Below, one piece after another: positions 1 through 5,449 of a stretch of 5,749 nt of DNA. The translations under genes and the position numbers were made by a program. Source of the DNA: Planctomycetota bacterium (lineage in GTDB: Bacteria > Planctomycetota > Planctomycetia > Pirellulales > Thermoguttaceae); assembly GCA_015661985.1 (NCBI GenBank), contig DQVB01000555.1, forward strand, positions 1 to 5,749, in the 5' to 3' direction. The notes beneath the pieces are model-generated. The model searched no databases. It was not told the DNA's origin and saw only the letters and a list, made by a program, of their open reading frames with translations. Positions within the stretch are counted from its first letter, which is position 1. Each line of letters starts with the position of its first letter.

Positions 1-1
1 G

Positions 2-400
2 GAGCTGGAAGTGGCCTTGACCCTTTCGACACGTGACCCGATCAGTTACCTGGAGATCATCAAGGACGGCGAAGTCGAGCACTCGATCCGTTTCCGGGAC
101 TACGCCAAGAGTGGCCGGCTGCCGCCGATCTGTTTTGATCGAAGCGGATGGTTCCTCATCCGCGCCGCAACCGACCTGAGCGCCACCTGCCGCTTCGCCA
201 TGACCGGGCCGTACTACGTCGAGTTCGATGACCAGCCGCGCCTCAGTCGGGAGTCGGCCCGATTCTTCCTGGACTGGGTTGACCAGAGGGCCGAACGCAT
301 CCAGGTTGCCGACAGCCGCCGTCGCGATGAAGTGATCCAGTACTACCACCAGGCCCGTGATTTCTGGGCGCAGTTGGTGCAGCGCGCCAACGCCGAGTAG
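2..400 (+). CDS. C-terminal part of a CehA/McbA-like metallohydrolase or similar planctomycete protein (5' end outside window)
   Basis: The reading frame is open at the left edge (codons for E-L-E precede the GTG at 11), so this is the 3' end of a longer gene and the GTG is not a credible start. It ends with TAG at 398-400. The visible part has a short beta-rich region with the pattern ISYLEIIKDG, then SGWFLIRAATD, TGPYYVEF and a helical tail ending QARDFWAQLVQRANAE. This order, in particular the G-P-Y-Y-V-E stretch and the tail ending in A-N-A-E, resembles the C-terminal region of planctomycete CehA/McbA-type (PHP-like) metallohydrolases as I remember them. No metal-binding or catalytic motif falls in the visible part, so the enzymatic role is inference from resemblance. 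It could instead be an unnamed planctomycete-specific domain. It is on the same strand as trpE, 147 bases upstream, with no sign of a functional link. Confidence 0.6.
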   Translation, partial: ELEVALTLSTRDPISYLEIIKDGEVEHSIRFRDYAKSGRLPPICFDRSGWFLIRAATDLSATCRFAMTGPYYVEFDDQPRLSRESARFFLDWVDQRAERIQVADSRRRDEVIQYYHQARDFWAQLVQRANAE

Positions 401-440
401 CGGCGAGATCGTTTTCGGGAACCGCCTGGCGTTGGCCTTT

Positions 441-461
441 CCCGCCCCAGGTCCTGGCGGG
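441..461 (+). other. GC hairpin after the upstream gene
   Basis: CCCGCC (441-446) pairs perfectly with GGCGGG (456-461) around a 9-base loop, 41 bases after the stop of the upstream gene. There is no T-run after it, so it is at best a weak terminator for that gene. The left arm extended to 441-448 can alternatively pair over 8 bp with GGGGCGGG at 515-522, which overlaps the left arm of the hairpin in front of trpE. Confidence 0.35.
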
Positions 462-473
462 GCGTCGGCTCGG

Positions 474-502
474 TTGTGAACGCCCGGGCTGACTGGTAAG
501 CT
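474..502 (+). promoter_or_regulatory. possible sigma70-type promoter for trpE
   Basis: TTGTGA at 474-479 matches the -35 consensus at 4 of 6 positions. It is followed by a 17-base spacer and TAAGCT at 497-502, which keeps the first, second and last bases of the -10 consensus. Transcription would start near 508-510, just before the strong hairpin at 518-546. The match is by eye only and is of modest quality, and planctomycete promoter preferences are not well known to me. Confidence 0.25.
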
Positions 503-517
503 TGAGGAATCGCGGGG

Positions 518-546
518 GCGGGCCGGCCGGGCGCGGCCAGGCCCGC
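518..546 (+). promoter_or_regulatory. very stable 11-bp GC hairpin directly before trpE
   Basis: Bases 518-524 pair with 540-546 (7 bp) and 525-528 pair with 535-538 (4 bp). All pairs are G-C, there is one bulged A (539), and the loop is GGGCGC (529-534). The stem ends one base before the ATG at 548 and would hinder ribosome access there. TTTT follows at 552-555, five bases past the stem, so the structure could also act as an imperfect terminator or attenuator if translation actually begins at the ATG at 590. Function is inferred; the pairing is seen directly. Confidence 0.45.
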
Positions 547-547
547 G

Positions 548-2152
548 ATGGTTTTCGTCTCCAGCGTCACCTCGGTTTGCGGTTCTGACATGCCCACTGG
601 GGGTGCTCAACATTATCCGGATTTCGACAGGTTTTGCCGGTTGGCCCAGGGCGTGGACATGGTGCCCGTCTATCGGCGGCTGGTCAGCGATTCGCTCACC
701 CCGGTGTCGGCCTTCCACAAGATCGATGCGGGCCGTTGCGCGTGTTTGTTCGAGAGCGTGATAGGTGGGGAAAAGGTAGGGCGGTACAGTTTTCTGGCCA
801 CACACCCGTTTCTCGAGATCGAGGCGTATGAGCATCAGGTGACGATCAACTCGTTGTCGGGCGTTTCCGCTTCTGGCCGTCCGCTTTTGGAAAGCCGGCA
901 GTACGAGGCGGAGGACCCGTTGCAGGAGTTGCGATCGTGTGTCCAACGGTATCGGGCCGCCCGACTTCCCGAGCTGCCGCCGTTTTGCGCCGGCGCGGTG
1001 GGCTACGCCGGATACGACACGGTACGTTATGTCGAGCACCTGCCCAATGCCCCTGTTGACGACCGGCGTATCCCTGATTTGGCCTTTGCGTTCTATGACC
1101 AGATGGTGGTCTTCGACAACGTGACGAAGACATTGGTGGTCGTGGCCATGGCCCGGGTGGACGGCGGCCACGAGGGTCTGCGCAAGGCATACCAGGAGGC
1201 CGCTGGCCGGATCGACCAATTGGTCGAGGAGTTGGATGCCAAGCCTGCAGGGCTGCGTCCGGTGGACATCCCGCTTTTGGGCGAGGACTGTGTGGATGAG
1301 CTTCAGATCGAGTACCGCTCGAACTTCACTCGCGAGGATTTCGAGGCGGCGGTGCGGAAGTGCGTGGAGTACATCCGTGCCGGGGACATCTTTCAGGTGG
1401 TCTTCAGCCAGCGGTTGGAGGTGCCCATCCGGGTGCACCCCTTCGAGGTGTACCGCATGTTGCGGGTGGTGAATCCGAGTCCTTTCATGTTCTATGTGCG
1501 CACCCCCAGCGTAACGCTGGTGGGCAGCTCGCCGGAGATCATGGTCCGGGTCGTGGACGGCGTGGTGACGACCCGCCCGTTGGCTGGTACGCGGCCCCGT
1601 GGAAAGACCGAGGAAGAGGACCGGCGGCTGGAAGAGGAACTGTTGAGCGACGAGAAGGAGCGGGCCGAGCATGTGATGCTGGTCGATCTGGGCCGAAACG
1701 ACGTCGGCCGCGTGGCCCGTTACGGTTCGGTGCAGCTGAGTGACGTGATGACCGTGGAGCGGTACAGCCACGTGATGCACATCACGTCGAACGTCAGCGG
1801 CCGGCTGGCTTCGGGCAGGACCGCCTTCGACGCCCTCCAGGCGTGTCTGCCGGCAGGAACCGTCTCCGGGGCGCCGAAGGTGCGGGCCATGGAGATCATC
1901 GACGAGGTGGAGCCGCACCGGCGCGGCCCCTACGCGGGTGCGGTGGGATACTTCGATTTCAGCGGCAACATGGATACGTGTATTGCCTTGAGGACGATCG
2001 TCATCCAAGGCAATATGGCGTACATCCAAGCCGGGGCGGGGATTGTGGCCGACAGTGTGCCGGCCAATGAGTGGCACGAGACTTTGAACAAGGCTCGCGG
2101 ACCGCTGCGGGCCATCCAACTGGCCCAGCGTCAGGTGGCCGCCGGGAGTTAG
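548..2152 (+). CDS. trpE: anthranilate synthase component I (TrpE)
   Basis: TrpE converts chorismate to anthranilate and pyruvate, the first committed step of tryptophan synthesis, using ammonia delivered by the TrpG glutaminase. The 534-residue protein has the full family layout. An N-terminal domain carries LTPVSAF (50-56) and LFESVIGGEKVGRYSF (67-82); the L-x-E-S serine (S70) belongs to the tryptophan feedback site in known TrpE proteins. The C-terminal chorismate-binding domain (about 255-525) shows IRAGDIFQVVFSQR (276-289), NPSPFMFY (309-316), PLAGTRPRG (344-352), DLGRNDVGRV (380-389), the histidine of YSHVMH (406-411), PAGTVSGAPK (435-444) and AGAGIVADS (495-503). The alanine in PLAGT is typical of TrpE, whereas PabB proteins usually have lysine there, which argues against aminodeoxychorismate synthase. 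The start is uncertain: ATG 548 lies right after a strong hairpin without a clear ribosome binding site, and an in-frame ATG at 590 (residue 15) is an alternative that still precedes the conserved domain. No trpG is fused or adjacent in this window, so the partner is presumably encoded elsewhere. Confidence 0.96.
   Translation: MVFVSSVTSVCGSDMPTGGAQHYPDFDRFCRLAQGVDMVPVYRRLVSDSLTPVSAFHKIDAGRCACLFESVIGGEKVGRYSFLATHPFLEIEAYEHQVTINSLSGVSASGRPLLESRQYEAEDPLQELRSCVQRYRAARLPELPPFCAGAVGYAGYDTVRYVEHLPNAPVDDRRIPDLAFAFYDQMVVFDNVTKTLVVVAMARVDGGHEGLRKAYQEAAGRIDQLVEELDAKPAGLRPVDIPLLGEDCVDELQIEYRSNFTREDFEAAVRKCVEYIRAGDIFQVVFSQRLEVPIRVHPFEVYRMLRVVNPSPFMFYVRTPSVTLVGSSPEIMVRVVDGVVTTRPLAGTRPRGKTEEEDRRLEEELLSDEKERAEHVMLVDLGRNDVGRVARYGSVQLSDVMTVERYSHVMHITSNVSGRLASGRTAFDALQACLPAGTVSGAPKVRAMEIIDEVEPHRRGPYAGAVGYFDFSGNMDTCIALRTIVIQGNMAYIQAGAGIVADSVPANEWHETLNKARGPLRAIQLAQRQVAAGS
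2144..2148 (+). promoter_or_regulatory. ribosome binding site GGGAG of the MenC-like gene
   Basis: GGGAG lies inside the last codons of trpE, 9 bases before the GTG at 2158. It supports GTG 2158 as the start, rather than the ATG at 2071 deep inside trpE or the ATG at 2173, and places initiation within reach of ribosomes finishing trpE. Confidence 0.55.
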
Positions 2153-2157
2153 TAATC

Positions 2158-3276
2158 GTGCGCATCGAGCGGATGGAGATCTTTCATTTGGCCCTGCCCA
2201 TGCGGCGGCCGATCCGTACCCCCCTGGGCCCCACGGAAACGCTTGAGACGGTGGTGGTGCGCATGGAGGGCGCCGGAGCCAGCGGGTGGGGCGAAGCGAG
2301 CCCGGGAAATGGGCCTTGGGCCTCGCCGGAATGGGCCCGCTCGGTGTTCGATTGCCTCCGCGATTGGCTGGCCCCGCGCTTGGCCGGCCAATCGATCGAT
2401 TCGGGGGAGGAGCTGGAGCGTCTACTGTCGCCTTTCCGAGGCAACCACCATGCCAGGGCAGCGCTCGACGCCGCCTGGTGGGACCTCAATGCCCGTCTTC
2501 AGCACAGACCGCTGCACCAGCTGCTCGGCGGCACACGACAGGCCATCGAAGTGGGCGTTTCGTTTGACGAAATGGAGACCATCGAGGCCCTGCTTGAGGC
2601 GATCGACGCGGCCTTCCAAGCGGGCTACGGCCGGGTGGAAGTGAAAATGCGCCCCGGCTGGGATCTACAGATGCTCAACGAAGTGCGGCATCAGTTTCCC
2701 ACCCAAACCATCCATGCCGACGTGGAAGCTGCCTTGACGCTCAACCACATGGAGATCCTCTACCGGCTGGACGATTTCAGCCTGGCCATGGTCGAACAGC
2801 CCTTGCCGGCTGATGACCTGGTGGGACATGCCATGGTCCAGGAGGTGATCCGGACCCCCCTTTGCTTGGATGAGGGTATCGCCACGGTCCAGCAGGCGGA
2901 TATGGCCATGGATTTGAAGAGTTGCCAGTACGTCAATATCAAGCCGGGCCGGGTGGGGGGGCTGACACCGGCGACGGCCATCCACGACGTCTGCCAGCAG
3001 CACAATGTGCCCTGTTTCGTCGGGGCCATGCCTCAGTCGGCCATCGGGAGCCGCATCGGCTGGGCGCTGGCGGCGAAGGCCAATTTCTCCTATCCGTCCG
3101 AATACGTGGATAGCGCAGAACTGCTCGGAGACGATCTGGCCGAACCGATCCGGCCCGTCCGGGACGGGGAGCAGGACACATTGAAGATCCGTCTTTGGCA
3201 GGGGCCGGGGATCGGAGTGGAGCCGGACGTCGCGGCCCTCAGCCGCGTGGCACTCCGCAAGGTGTCCGTCCCCTAG
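2158..3276 (+). CDS. enolase-superfamily enzyme of the o-succinylbenzoate synthase / N-succinylamino-acid racemase (MenC-like) type
   Basis: The 372-residue protein matches the usual length of OSBS/NSAR enzymes, which dehydrate SHCHC to o-succinylbenzoate in menaquinone synthesis or racemise N-succinylamino acids. The start MRIERMEIFHLALPM is typical of the family's capping domain, which carries GWGEASP (43-49). The barrel domain holds catalytic K163 in the KMRPGWD stretch, metal ligands D188 (HAD), E213 (MVEQPL) and D238 (CLDEG), and the second catalytic lysine K262 in NIKPGRVGG. These fall where K163, D189, E214, D239 and K263 lie in the Amycolatopsis enzyme as I recall it, so acid-base and Mg2+ chemistry look intact. 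Unusual points: the first residue of the KxK motif is glutamate (E161), the usual D-x-N after strand three reads D-V-E (E190), DES reads DEG (G240), and the usual GGM...TGIG loop reads GAMPQSAIG (289-297). The substrate may therefore differ; dipeptide epimerase or an unassigned activity are alternatives. GTG start with GGGAG upstream; 5 bases after trpE, likely the same transcript. Confidence 0.8.
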   Translation: MRIERMEIFHLALPMRRPIRTPLGPTETLETVVVRMEGAGASGWGEASPGNGPWASPEWARSVFDCLRDWLAPRLAGQSIDSGEELERLLSPFRGNHHARAALDAAWWDLNARLQHRPLHQLLGGTRQAIEVGVSFDEMETIEALLEAIDAAFQAGYGRVEVKMRPGWDLQMLNEVRHQFPTQTIHADVEAALTLNHMEILYRLDDFSLAMVEQPLPADDLVGHAMVQEVIRTPLCLDEGIATVQQADMAMDLKSCQYVNIKPGRVGGLTPATAIHDVCQQHNVPCFVGAMPQSAIGSRIGWALAAKANFSYPSEYVDSAELLGDDLAEPIRPVRDGEQDTLKIRLWQGPGIGVEPDVAALSRVALRKVSVP

Positions 3277-3317
3277 TCCTCGGCGACGGGGCGGAGGGCG
3301 GGCTTCAGACTCCTGGC

Positions 3318-3332
3318 CGGTGCCAATCACCG
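3318..3332 (+). other. small hairpin in the spacer before the ABM gene
   Basis: CGGTG (3318-3322) pairs with CACCG (3328-3332) around a CCAAT loop. There is no following T-run, so it does not look like an intrinsic terminator and does not argue against read-through from the MenC-like gene into the ABM gene. Confidence 0.25.
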
Positions 3333-3369
3333 TGGAGCGATTCGAAGCAACAGCCTGGAGACATTCCCC

Positions 3370-3678
3370 ATGATCTGCGTCATCGCCACTATCGAAGTGG
3401 CCCCCGGGCGGCGCGACGAGTTCCTGGCCGAGTTCCGCAAGATCGTTCCTGCGGTCAAGGCCGAGAAAGGCTGCCTGGAGTACACCCCCATGGTCGACCT
3501 GCCCACCAGCGTGGGCAAGCAAGTGCCGGCCCGAGAGAACGTGGTCACGGTGGTCGAGAAGTGGGAGAGCGTCGAGGCGCTGGAGGCCCATTTGATGGCT
3601 CCCCACATGATCGAGTACCGTAAGTTCGTCAAGCCGTTGGTTGTCGGCAGCCAGTTGGTGGTCCTGAGGCCTGCCTGA
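3370..3678 (+). CDS. antibiotic biosynthesis monooxygenase (ABM) domain protein, YgiN-like putative quinol monooxygenase
   Basis: This is a single-domain, dimeric ferredoxin-like-fold protein of 102 residues, the normal size for the ABM family, probably cytoplasmic since no signal peptide is seen. The family pattern is present: MICVIATIEVAPGRRDEF at the start (beta strand and helix), GCLEYTP (34-40), VVEKWES (61-67), and the helix with H74 and H79 (HLMAPHM). Relatives include cofactor-free quinol monooxygenases such as E. coli YgiN, but also LsrG-type isomerases and many members without known activity, so the substrate cannot be named. The start ATG is preceded by GGAG at 3357-3360 with 9 bases between, a good ribosome binding site. 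It follows the MenC-like gene by 93 bases on the same strand and may be co-transcribed; a link to quinone metabolism is only suggestive. Confidence 0.85.
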   Translation: MICVIATIEVAPGRRDEFLAEFRKIVPAVKAEKGCLEYTPMVDLPTSVGKQVPARENVVTVVEKWESVEALEAHLMAPHMIEYRKFVKPLVVGSQLVVLRPA

Positions 3679-3729
3679 GCTGGGCTGGTCAATGCCTCCC
3701 CCCGAGCCTGGGATGAAGAGAGCGTCGTA

Positions 3730-3780
3730 GGGTAGGCGTCCTCGCTTGCCTTGCCCGAGGGTAAGCGTCCTGGCTTGGCC
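3730..3780 (+). repeat. degenerate tandem pair of a 21-22-base unit, period 29
   Basis: GGGTAGGCGTCCTCGCTTGC (3730-3749) is repeated with a few changes as GGGTAAGCGTCCTGGCTTGG (3759-3778). Between the copies, CGCTTGCC (3743-3750) can pair with GGTAAGCG (3760-3767) over 8 bp with one G-U pair and a 9-base loop. It could be one copy of a dispersed intergenic repeat or a local duplication. A single window cannot tell which. Confidence 0.5.
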
Positions 3781-3955
3781 GGAGCATCGGATACGTCTGT
3801 CGAGCCGGTCCGGGGGGCCCAATCTGGGCAACCGGGGCCAACGGGGAGGCTTGTCCTACGAGACCTGCTGGGCTTGTGCATCGACCGCCCCGGCCTGGGC
3901 CGATCGGTGCCTTCGTGCCCCGGCCCTGGGCCCGAAAAGGCGTGGGGATGCGGCG

Positions 3956-3986
3956 GGCAAAGGCGCGGCTTCGTTTTTGCCTTATT
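3956..3986 (+). terminator. terminator-like hairpin with T-rich tail
   Basis: GGCAAAGGCG (3956-3965) pairs with CGTTTTTGCC (3972-3981) over 10 bp, two of them G-U, with the 6-base loop CGGCTT, followed directly by TTATT at 3982-3986 and a T/A-rich stretch. Orientation fits ending transcripts that come from the trpE-MenC-like-ABM genes before the barrel gene. It lies 277 bases after the ABM stop, so another signal could act earlier. Confidence 0.4.
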
Positions 3987-4095
3987 ATCCCAGTTTTCCC
4001 ATCTTGGCGACCAGGGTGGCGTCCGCGGCGAAGTCGTATCCGGTTTTGCCCATCCTTTGCCTTTCTTACTCAACTGTTGTGACTGGCGCGTCCGA

Positions 4096-4101
4096 TACTA
4101 T
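4096..4101 (+). promoter_or_regulatory. weak -10-like element TACTAT before the barrel gene
   Basis: TACTAT within GATACTATC agrees with the -10 consensus at 4 of 6 positions and is the best such hexamer in the less GC-rich zone before the gene. No good -35 hexamer lies at 16-18 bases upstream. If used, transcription would start near 4107 and give a leader of about 80 bases beginning with two hairpins. Confidence 0.2.
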
Positions 4102-4111
4102 CGTCACGACC

Positions 4112-4158
4112 AGAGTTAGCGGACTCTCCGTGTCATAAGGTCCGCACGGAACCGACAC
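4112..4158 (+). promoter_or_regulatory. two consecutive hairpins in the presumed 5' leader of the barrel gene
   Basis: First hairpin: AGAGT (4112-4116) with ACTCT (4123-4127), loop TAGCGG. Second: GTGTC (4130-4134) with GACAC (4154-4158), then GG (4139-4140) with CC (4152-4153), then TCC (4141-4143) with GGA (4148-4150), with a 4-base bulge on the left, one bulged A on the right and a GCAC loop. The ribosome binding site at 4171-4177 stays outside both structures. Such leaders can stabilise outer-membrane-protein mRNAs, as known for E. coli ompA; that role here is inference. Confidence 0.35.
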
Positions 4159-4170
4159 CGAGCGAACGTC

Positions 4171-4177
4171 GAGGTGG
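4171..4177 (+). promoter_or_regulatory. ribosome binding site GAGGTGG of the barrel gene
   Basis: GAGGTGG resembles the anti-Shine-Dalgarno complement and lies 9 bases before ATG 4187. A second purine block, AGGAG at 4180-4184, is only 2 bases from that ATG and 17 from the next in-frame ATG (4202), so GAGGTGG with the ATG at 4187 is the better combination. Confidence 0.55.
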
Positions 4178-4186
4178 ATAGGAGCC

Positions 4187-5392
4187 ATGTCGTTGAATCG
4201 CATGAAAATTCTGCTCGCTGGATTGGCATTGAGCTGCCTGTTGGGGGGAGTGGCCCCTGGACAACATGAAGAGGACTTGCAGGCGTTCGCTTGGGTGGAC
4301 GACAGCAACTACGGCGGCGGGCCCCGAGCCAACGAAGGCCTCTTTTTCCATTACGAATGGATGCACTTGTCGGTGTTGCGTCCTGACGTGACGACCATCG
4401 GCCTGATGGGCGACACGCGGACGGTAGCCATCGGCACGGTTGTGGATCCGGTGACCGGCGACGAGGAGCCGGTGTTCAGGGTCCAGTCCAACAGCCATGA
4501 CACGGGTTTTCTCCGCTCGCCTCTGGAATCGGCCAACTGGTTTGAGCTGGGCTATATCGAAGGGCATCAGGGGTATACCTTCAACGCCTTCACCATGTCT
4601 ACCCAGGAACAGCGGTTCATGCTGAACGACGTCGACGTGGTCTTTTCCGATCCCCCGGGCGTCAGCGGTTTGAAACACCTGGAAGGCTTCATCGACGAAA
4701 ACCTGACGATCATCGAAAACCTGCCGGTGACCTTCGAGCAGATCGACGTGCTCAACACGGTTAACCTGTGGGGTGTGGAATGGATGTACCTCTATCGGAC
4801 GCATCCGGGCCGCTGGGGTGGTCTTTGGGAATTCGGCGTCGGGGTGCGCTACATGGAATTTGACGAATGGTTCAAGGTCAACGCCCTGGGCGGCATCCTG
4901 GACGACAGCACCTGGAACACGGAAGCGGAGAACCACTTGGTCGGCCCGGTCGGCTTCGTCCGCTGGTTCCGCAAAGCAGGTCGCTGGACCTTGGCCGCCG
5001 AAAGCCGGTTCTTCTCGGGGTTCAACTCGCAGAACATACGCCAGGTGGGCACACTGGGCAGCAAACTGACCAACGATCCCGACGCCGATCCGGACGAATC
5101 CAATATCACGGGCACACAGGGATTCCCGTTGATCATGACGGCCAGCTCCTTCAAGCATTCGCGGTTCTTCAGCGAGTGGAGCCCGGGCGTGGAGTTGCGC
5201 GTCAGCTTCGACTACCAGGTGACTCGGTCCATCAGCCTCGGTGTCGGCTGGTTCGGGTTCTGGATGGACGGCATCGCCAGGGCATCGAACGTGATCGACT
5301 ACCAGGTGCCCAACATGGGCATCGACCCGGCCAACAATCGCCAGGATGTGTTCATCAACGGTCCCATCCTGCGGGTACTGTGGAACCGCTGA
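4187..5392 (+). CDS. secreted protein, probable planctomycete outer-membrane beta-barrel (BBP7-like)
   Basis: The 401-residue protein starts with a signal peptide: basic N-region (MSLNRMK), hydrophobic core (ILLAGLALSCLLGGV, 8-22) and a probable cleavage site near 25-26 (APG/Q). The mature part is rich in aromatic residues, glycine and alternating polar/hydrophobic stretches typical of outer-membrane strands: about 190-206 (NTVNLWGVEWMYLY), 211-227 (GGLWEFGVGVRYMEFDE), 249-277 (VGPVGFVRWF, TLAAESRFFSG) and 331-365 (WSPGVELRVSFDY, SISLGVGWFGFWMDGIAR). The end DVFINGPILRVLWNR resembles the C-terminal strand of planctomycete BBP7-family barrels, including the R-Q-D-V-F-I-N-G pattern, though the last residue is arginine rather than the terminal aromatic usual in proteobacterial barrels. 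Function is unknown; a structural or porin-like surface role is likely. An acidic loop at about 297-306 (DPDADPDES) might bind cations. It has its own leader with two hairpins and a good ribosome binding site and is followed by terminator-like hairpins, so it is probably monocistronic. Confidence 0.75.
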   Translation: MSLNRMKILLAGLALSCLLGGVAPGQHEEDLQAFAWVDDSNYGGGPRANEGLFFHYEWMHLSVLRPDVTTIGLMGDTRTVAIGTVVDPVTGDEEPVFRVQSNSHDTGFLRSPLESANWFELGYIEGHQGYTFNAFTMSTQEQRFMLNDVDVVFSDPPGVSGLKHLEGFIDENLTIIENLPVTFEQIDVLNTVNLWGVEWMYLYRTHPGRWGGLWEFGVGVRYMEFDEWFKVNALGGILDDSTWNTEAENHLVGPVGFVRWFRKAGRWTLAAESRFFSGFNSQNIRQVGTLGSKLTNDPDADPDESNITGTQGFPLIMTASSFKHSRFFSEWSPGVELRVSFDYQVTRSISLGVGWFGFWMDGIARASNVIDYQVPNMGIDPANNRQDVFINGPILRVLWNR

Positions 5393-5393
5393 G

Positions 5394-5423
5394 GCCGGCT
5401 GGGCTGGGGGTTGCCTGGCCGGC
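5394..5423 (+). terminator. hairpin immediately after the barrel gene stop codon
   Basis: GCCGGCTGGGC (5394-5404) pairs with GCCTGGCCGGC (5413-5423) over 11 bp, with two G-U pairs in the middle and an 8-base loop. It begins one base after the stop codon. No T-run follows directly, so it may act as a transcript 3' end stabiliser or a non-canonical terminator between the convergent genes. Confidence 0.4.
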
Positions 5424-5449
5424 GTCACAGGGCAGGTGCCCCCGTGGCG
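5423..5449 (+). terminator. second hairpin of the convergent spacer
   Basis: CGTCAC (5423-5428) pairs with GTGGCG (5444-5449), one pair being G-U, and inside it GGGC (5430-5433) pairs with GCCC (5438-5441) around a 4-base loop; small bulges separate the two parts. TTTT occurs at 5462-5465, 12 bases after the stem, too far for a classical intrinsic terminator. It shares base 5423 with the preceding hairpin, so the two can stack back to back. Confidence 0.3.

Larger units (their letters stand above)
3679..4186 (+). other. 508-base intergenic region without a convincing gene
   Basis: Open frames of about 60-130 codons cross this stretch in several frames, but they are rich in R, P, G and S, show no recognisable domain, overlap one another and have no clear ribosome binding site. 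Contents I can point to: a degenerate direct repeat (3730-3780), a compound hairpin (CCGGT 3805-3809 with ACCGG 3831-3835, enclosing GCCC 3817-3820 with GGGC 3826-3829), a loosely repeated GCCCCGGCC-TGGGCC block (around 3887 and 3917, period about 30), a terminator-like hairpin (3956-3986), and the leader of the downstream barrel gene with two hairpins (4112-4158). The part after about 3970 is less GC-rich than the rest, as expected for a promoter region. Confidence 0.6.

Noticed and set aside
634..2070. Alternative-frame open frames of 61-127 codons within trpE
   Set aside because: They are shadows of the trpE frame, which carries all the conserved family motifs without interruption.
2071..2157. 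Upstream ATG at 2071 as start of the MenC-like gene
   Set aside because: It would add 29 residues overlapping trpE. The family's usual N-terminus (M-R-I-E-R) begins at GTG 2158, which has a GGGAG upstream.
2665..3831. 388-codon minus-strand open frame over the MenC-like and ABM genes
   Set aside because: It runs antisense to two genes with clear family motifs and shows no domain or plausible composition of its own.
3887..3945. Loosely repeated GCCCCGGCC-TGGGCC block with period about 30
   Set aside because: Low-complexity GC similarity that breaks down after about 18 bases; probably chance in GC-rich DNA, and not spaced like a CRISPR array.
3746..4138. Overlapping plus-strand open frames of 68-130 codons in the intergenic region
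   Set aside because: Composition is R/P/G/S-rich, frames compete with each other, no ribosome binding site or domain is visible, and they run across a terminator-like hairpin.
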